In this document: piece by piece, positions 61,701-64,000 of the stretch
Layout: each line of letters starts with the position of its first letter
How positions within the stretch are numbered: position 1 is the first letter of the stretch
From: Heterohyrax brucei
Taxonomy: Eukaryota; Chordata; Mammalia; Hyracoidea; Procaviidae
Direction of reading: 5' to 3'
NCBI GenBank assembly: GCA_028571685.1
Contig: CM053152.1
Location: 24,250,001 to 24,314,000 of the forward strand
Length of the DNA stretch: 64,000 nucleotides
Position numbers and translations under genes: made by a program
Notes under the pieces: model-generated
The model's input: only the letters and a program-made list of their open reading frames with translations
Told to the model about the DNA's origin: nothing
Database searches by the model: none

Positions 61701-64000
61701 GTAGGTTTTTTTTTTTTTAAAATGCCAAACCTACTTAAATGCCTTGCTGTATTGGAGATTTTACATTCATGAGGTGAGTGATTTTGAAGTGACATCATCT
61801 AGCCCTTTTGTGCTATTCTACTGGACACGTTTTATGTTGTAAAAACACAACACTAGAGGCTGTTGTCTGATTTAAAAATGTCATACTGAAGCAATCTATT
61901 TTCTGCTGCTGCACAGAACTGTACTTAGGGGTTGTTACTTTGAAGTTTTTCACTTGTGAATGTAAAATCAAACTACAGCAGTGTATTTACGTATGTTGTG
62001 GCATTTAACATCCTCCTCTTAAGAAAAGGAGAAGGAAAAAGAGTGGACGAAATGGTGGTGTGTTGACTGCTTTCGCACTGAGGCAGGAGAGCTCTGCAGT
62101 CAGGTGTGGGGAGCTGGGTCAAGCATGCATTTCCTGCCTGGGTGCTTTTGCAGCTGAGGGAGCAGCTTCATAGCTGGATGGAGAGGAAAGGTCTGCTGAA
62201 CCTCTGTTACACATGGGGACAGGGATGGATGAGCAGCAGAAAGGATTGCCAGGCACTTGAGCAACAGTGAATACAGTTCAAATAATTGGTTTCCTTCCAC
62301 CACTTGCCTGACAAGTGCCCAAATCAAGCTGCTTTCTTCCTAGCTGCTGAACAACCACCACTGTTTTCCTGTGACACAGACATGCTTTGACCCCTCTCGA
62401 TCTAATTATGATACTTGGTCTGCTCACTATCCTGCCTTACCTAGGCAGTTGCAGGAGCTTTTGTCTTTAAGGATAGATGAGGCATGCATAAACCAGTCTC
62501 CCCCTTCCTCTTGCAGATAACCTCTCAACTTTGACTCTTGCCAGAGCCAGGGATGATAAAGAAGTGTTACCAACGCAGGTGCTTAGAAAAGATCAAATTC
62601 TGTCTGGCAGTGTGACAGGGAATCTGTACAGCTGAAAAGGCAGAGGGCAGCGTTAGGAGTGTAGCTTGTGGGACTGGCATCATACTTGTGGTTTAAGCAT
62701 CTCTTCCATACTGGTACTGTTTTCAAGTGCTTAACTTTTCCTAAAGTAAAACACAGTAAGCCTCAGCACTAAGCAGATATTTAACAACAACAACTGACTG
62801 ACTGAGCTAGCAAACAATCTCCTCTTTAAAGAACTGGAGACTTGGCTTATACATATTTTTTTAATGAGCTTGAAAAAACATCAGTCAGAAGTATCTGGAG
62901 CTATTGAAAATACACCAGCTTAATCATGTGCATGGTGTTGTTTTCTTTCCTGGGAAAAAGGTTACACCAGGCATAGTGGCCTGGTGTTCCAAGGTAACAT
63001 AAACACATTTGGGCAAAGTGAAGGACTGAAACTACCCCATCAGGCCCATATTCTGAGACTAGTTCTTCTAGACAGTACTGCCTTCGTCAGGCAAGGCTGA
63101 CTTGCCACATAGGCTCCTTGGTGTAAGTAGACAGATGGTACTCCTAGATTCCTGTGTCCTTTCTTAAAAGAACCCTTGTGCCTACTAGCCTTTCACTGCT
63201 ACCCAGGACCTATGACTCCAGAACTTGCCTGTAACAGGGGTGCTCTCTGAGGTGCCTGAGTACTGGTTATGTGGCATTTTGTATGATGACAAAATAATGG
63301 TTGATAATGGTGCCTGGTCAGAGATATTTATGTGCACAAAAGATGACACCTAATGTTGGCTTTCACTGGAAAAGAAAAAAAAAACACTATGCAGATATAT
63401 TAACCGTTTTTTCAATGGCTGTCTGTTTCCTCTCTGAGGACCCTGTAGAAGCCATGTCTATAGAAGTTTAAGTGCCTGGGAACAGCAGCTTGGAATGAGA
63501 TTGCTTCTTTGGCCACAACTGAAGTGTCCCTGCCACTTGCTATCTGAACAACACTGTTCGTGTTTTCCAGCTGTAGAGATTTTCTCTTCTTTCTTCACAT
63601 TACCAGACACAATTTATTTAGCTCTCTCTATAGCATGCTTTATGGCACATATTACTACAGCTGTTTGTTTGTTAAAAAAAAAATTTACAAAGAAATTTTT
63701 GTGCATAGCGCCTGATACAGAGACCAAGTCTTTAATGCCTGCAAATTTTGTTTTTGTTTTTTTTATAGCGATAGCAGCAAGCGAAGCAGGACAACCACCA
63801 CCATATTCTAACATGTGGACCCTTTATTGTCTAGCTGATATGAATCAACAAAGTCGCCCATCACCACCACCTGCACCTGGGCCCTTTCCCCAGGCAACCC
63901 TCTATTTATCTAATCCTAAGGATCCACAGTTTCTGCAGCATCCACCGAAAGTTACTTCTCCAACTTATGTGATGATGGACGACACTAAGAAGACCAGTCC
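49608..64000 (+). CDS. CABYR: CABYR, 5' four coding exons (3' end outside window)
   Basis: Calcium-binding tyrosine-phosphorylation-regulated protein, a component of the fibrous sheath of the sperm flagellum; it binds calcium after phosphorylation during capacitation and docks with AKAP3 and ropporin-type partners. The coding segments are 49608-49755, 49834-49887, 60300-61589 and 63769-64000, in one frame. Residues 11 to about 60 form the RIIa-like dimerisation/docking fold (VPYGLKTLLEGVSRAILKSN, then FAAVYFKELSLF and MDIKELVRQFHHIKVEKW). The long third segment is acidic, low in complexity, with Pro-rich motifs (SPPPVYS, SPPVSPKP) and a conserved block around VPVTEGVFVEQMPEQIVIPF. The last visible segment starts coding region B (GQPPPYSNMWTLYCLADMNQ). 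About 575 codons are visible. Recognition is from memory of the mammalian protein. Confidence 0.95.
49834..49887 (+). CDS. CABYR: CABYR second coding exon (54 nt)
   Basis: It lies between acceptor CCTTCAG (49833) and donor AAAG/GTAAGC (49888). It encodes (G)NTCMDIKELVRQFHHIK plus one base, the second part of the RIIa-type dimerisation fold. The intron before it is only 78 bases long. Confidence 0.93.
53507..53650 (+). repeat. AfroSINE
   Basis: GAAACCTTGGTGGGGTAGTG head, CTACCAGGCACTCCTTGGAA middle, TTGGAATCGACTCAACGGCA tail; short internal loss before CCCTGGG. Confidence 0.9.
53660..53812 (+). repeat. AfroSINE, adjacent to previous, same direction
   Basis: TAGGAGCCCTGGTTAAACAT head with the A box lost, GGCACTTTGAATCCACTAGT, AGGCAATTCTACTCTGTCTT, AGACAGCAGTGAGTTTTTG tail. 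Confidence 0.88.
54140..54310 (+). repeat. MIR fragment
   Basis: TTTATAGTTTATATAATGTG, CAAAAACTCAGTGAGGTCAG, GGAGGCTAAAGCTCAGGACT and CATGACAGAGCCAGGGCTTG show the MIR order to its far end. Confidence 0.65.
54608..54803 (+). repeat. AfroSINE, long form
   Basis: GTAGTGGGGAAGTGATTATG head, AAGGTCAGCAGTTCAAACCC B box, GTCTGCTTTCATAAAAATTA long-form segment, GGGTTTTT tail. Confidence 0.88.
54838..54996 (-). repeat. AfroSINE, facing the previous copy
   Basis: ACTGCCATTAAGTCAATTCT tail, CAGGGTTTCCAGGGAGTGGC, head CTGTGCCACCAGGGCTCC. It forms an inverted pair with 54608-54803, 35 bases apart. Confidence 0.92.
55000..55375 (+). other. Unclassified GC-richer stretch between SINE pieces
   Basis: Between the SINE head at 54996 and a SINE head fragment at 55378. 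Rich in CTGC and short C tracts, with overlapping open frames of about 100 codons that I do not recognise. Possibly a long insertion within, or a composite end of, a retroelement. Confidence 0.3.
55378..55451 (-). repeat. AfroSINE head fragment
   Basis: CTGGTGGGTTCAAACCACCG, AGCAGAGTGCTTAAACATTG, CCACTAGGGCTCC. The tail half is missing. Confidence 0.8.
55916..59046 (-). mobile_element. RTE/BovB-type LINE, near full length, with target duplication
   Basis: About 3.1 kb, read on the minus strand. From 5' to 3' it has the 5' end seen also in the short elements; an AP-endonuclease part (MDLPDGIHSNQIDYMCGKTM at 57952-58152); the reverse transcriptase with YVKAFDCVDH and QDCILSPYLLNLYTEQII (56721-56957), an intact Y-A-D-D box at 56646-56657; and the C-terminal part ending LIYFGHVRRH near 56124. 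The 3' end is TGTTAGGTGCCATCG read in reverse. CAGCAGTGCCT flanks both sides (55905-55915 and 59047-59057). The frame is split by several stops and shifts, so it is dead. Confidence 0.88.
59870..60067 (-). other. Unrecognised 65-codon open frame
   Basis: Reads MTNQSAATTPKPVNMKEKIL then a Lys-rich part with STDSAPDPKFHKKLGEGKK. The composition is protein-like, with many Lys, Thr and Pro and no low-complexity runs. There is no splice evidence, and CABYR lies on the other strand. It could be part of a processed pseudogene; I cannot name a parent. Confidence 0.2.
60300..61589 (+). CDS. CABYR: CABYR long central exon (coding region A)
   Basis: The acceptor GTTTTCAG is at 60299 and the donor GAGCCAG/GTAAGA at 61590. 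It holds 1290 bases with no stop. It starts (V)EKWSERTAQLKKPE, includes AYVPADPAQFAAQMLGKISS, QEPPAYDQAPEVSFQADIEV and a run of semi-repeated acidic units (SSVHLEAEATVLLSDTS, SLHLEVEVSTVVSD). If the donor is not used, translation continues 24 codons into the intron and stops at TAA 61658-61660. Confidence 0.93.
61590..63768 (+). other. CABYR: CABYR intron between coding regions A and B
   Basis: This intron is free of AfroSINEs and of any repeat I recognise, unlike the introns upstream. The first 71 bases stay open in frame with the upstream exon before TAA at 61658-61660. Confidence 0.6.
63769..64000 (+). CDS. CABYR: CABYR exon opening coding region B (cut by window end)
   Basis: The acceptor is a long T tract ending TTTATAG at 63768. 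In frame with the long exon it reads (A)IAASEAGQPPPYSNMWTLYC, then a Pro-rich run PSPPPAPGPFPQATLYL and HPPKVTSPTYVMMDDTKKTS, and is still open at 64000. Pro-rich SH3-ligand-like motifs are typical of this part of the protein. Confidence 0.92.

Overview
This window is nuclear DNA from a placental mammal, almost certainly an afrotherian (elephant, manatee, hyrax, aardvark or tenrec group). The reason is some 40 copies of AfroSINE, the tRNA-derived SINE with the head TGGCACAGTGGTTAAGAGC, the B-box-like AGTTCGAATCC and a tail that reads GAGTCGGAATCGACTCGACGG in well-kept copies. There are also BovB/RTE-type LINE copies and an L1-like 3' region repeated twice. Old mammal-wide repeats (MIR, L2, MER5-like, Tigger, mariner) form the background. 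The exact species cannot be read from the sequence alone.

Two protein genes lie head to tail on the + strand. From 341 to 40472 are the last ten coding exons of TTC39C, a tetratricopeptide-repeat protein of the TTC39/IML2 family; its 5' exons lie left of the window. All ten exons have AG/GT boundaries, keep one frame throughout (about 430 residues), and end in TGA at 40470-40472. About 6 kb downstream a CpG island with GC box, CRE-like sites and a TATA box (46.5-47.15 kb) marks the promoter of CABYR, the calcium-binding, tyrosine-phosphorylated fibrous-sheath protein of the sperm tail. CABYR coding exons are at 49608-49755, 49834-49887, 60300-61589 and 63769 to beyond the window end. TTC39C then CABYR matches the order on human chromosome 18q11.2.

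Most of the rest is intron crowded with retroelements. The largest is a near full-length RTE LINE on the minus strand (55916-59046) with an 11-bp perfect target-site duplication. Three short elements that keep only the two ends of this RTE lie in TTC39C introns. A dense SINE cluster occupies 23.94-24.94 kb.

I found no new enzymatic or defence system. The most unusual structures are: a 194-bp, about 98.5% identical duplication of CABYR intron 1 sequence placed inside a SINE; a SINE with a tRNA-Gly-like head and an RTE-like tail; the two-ended RTE derivatives; and a possible unannotated exon between the two genes.
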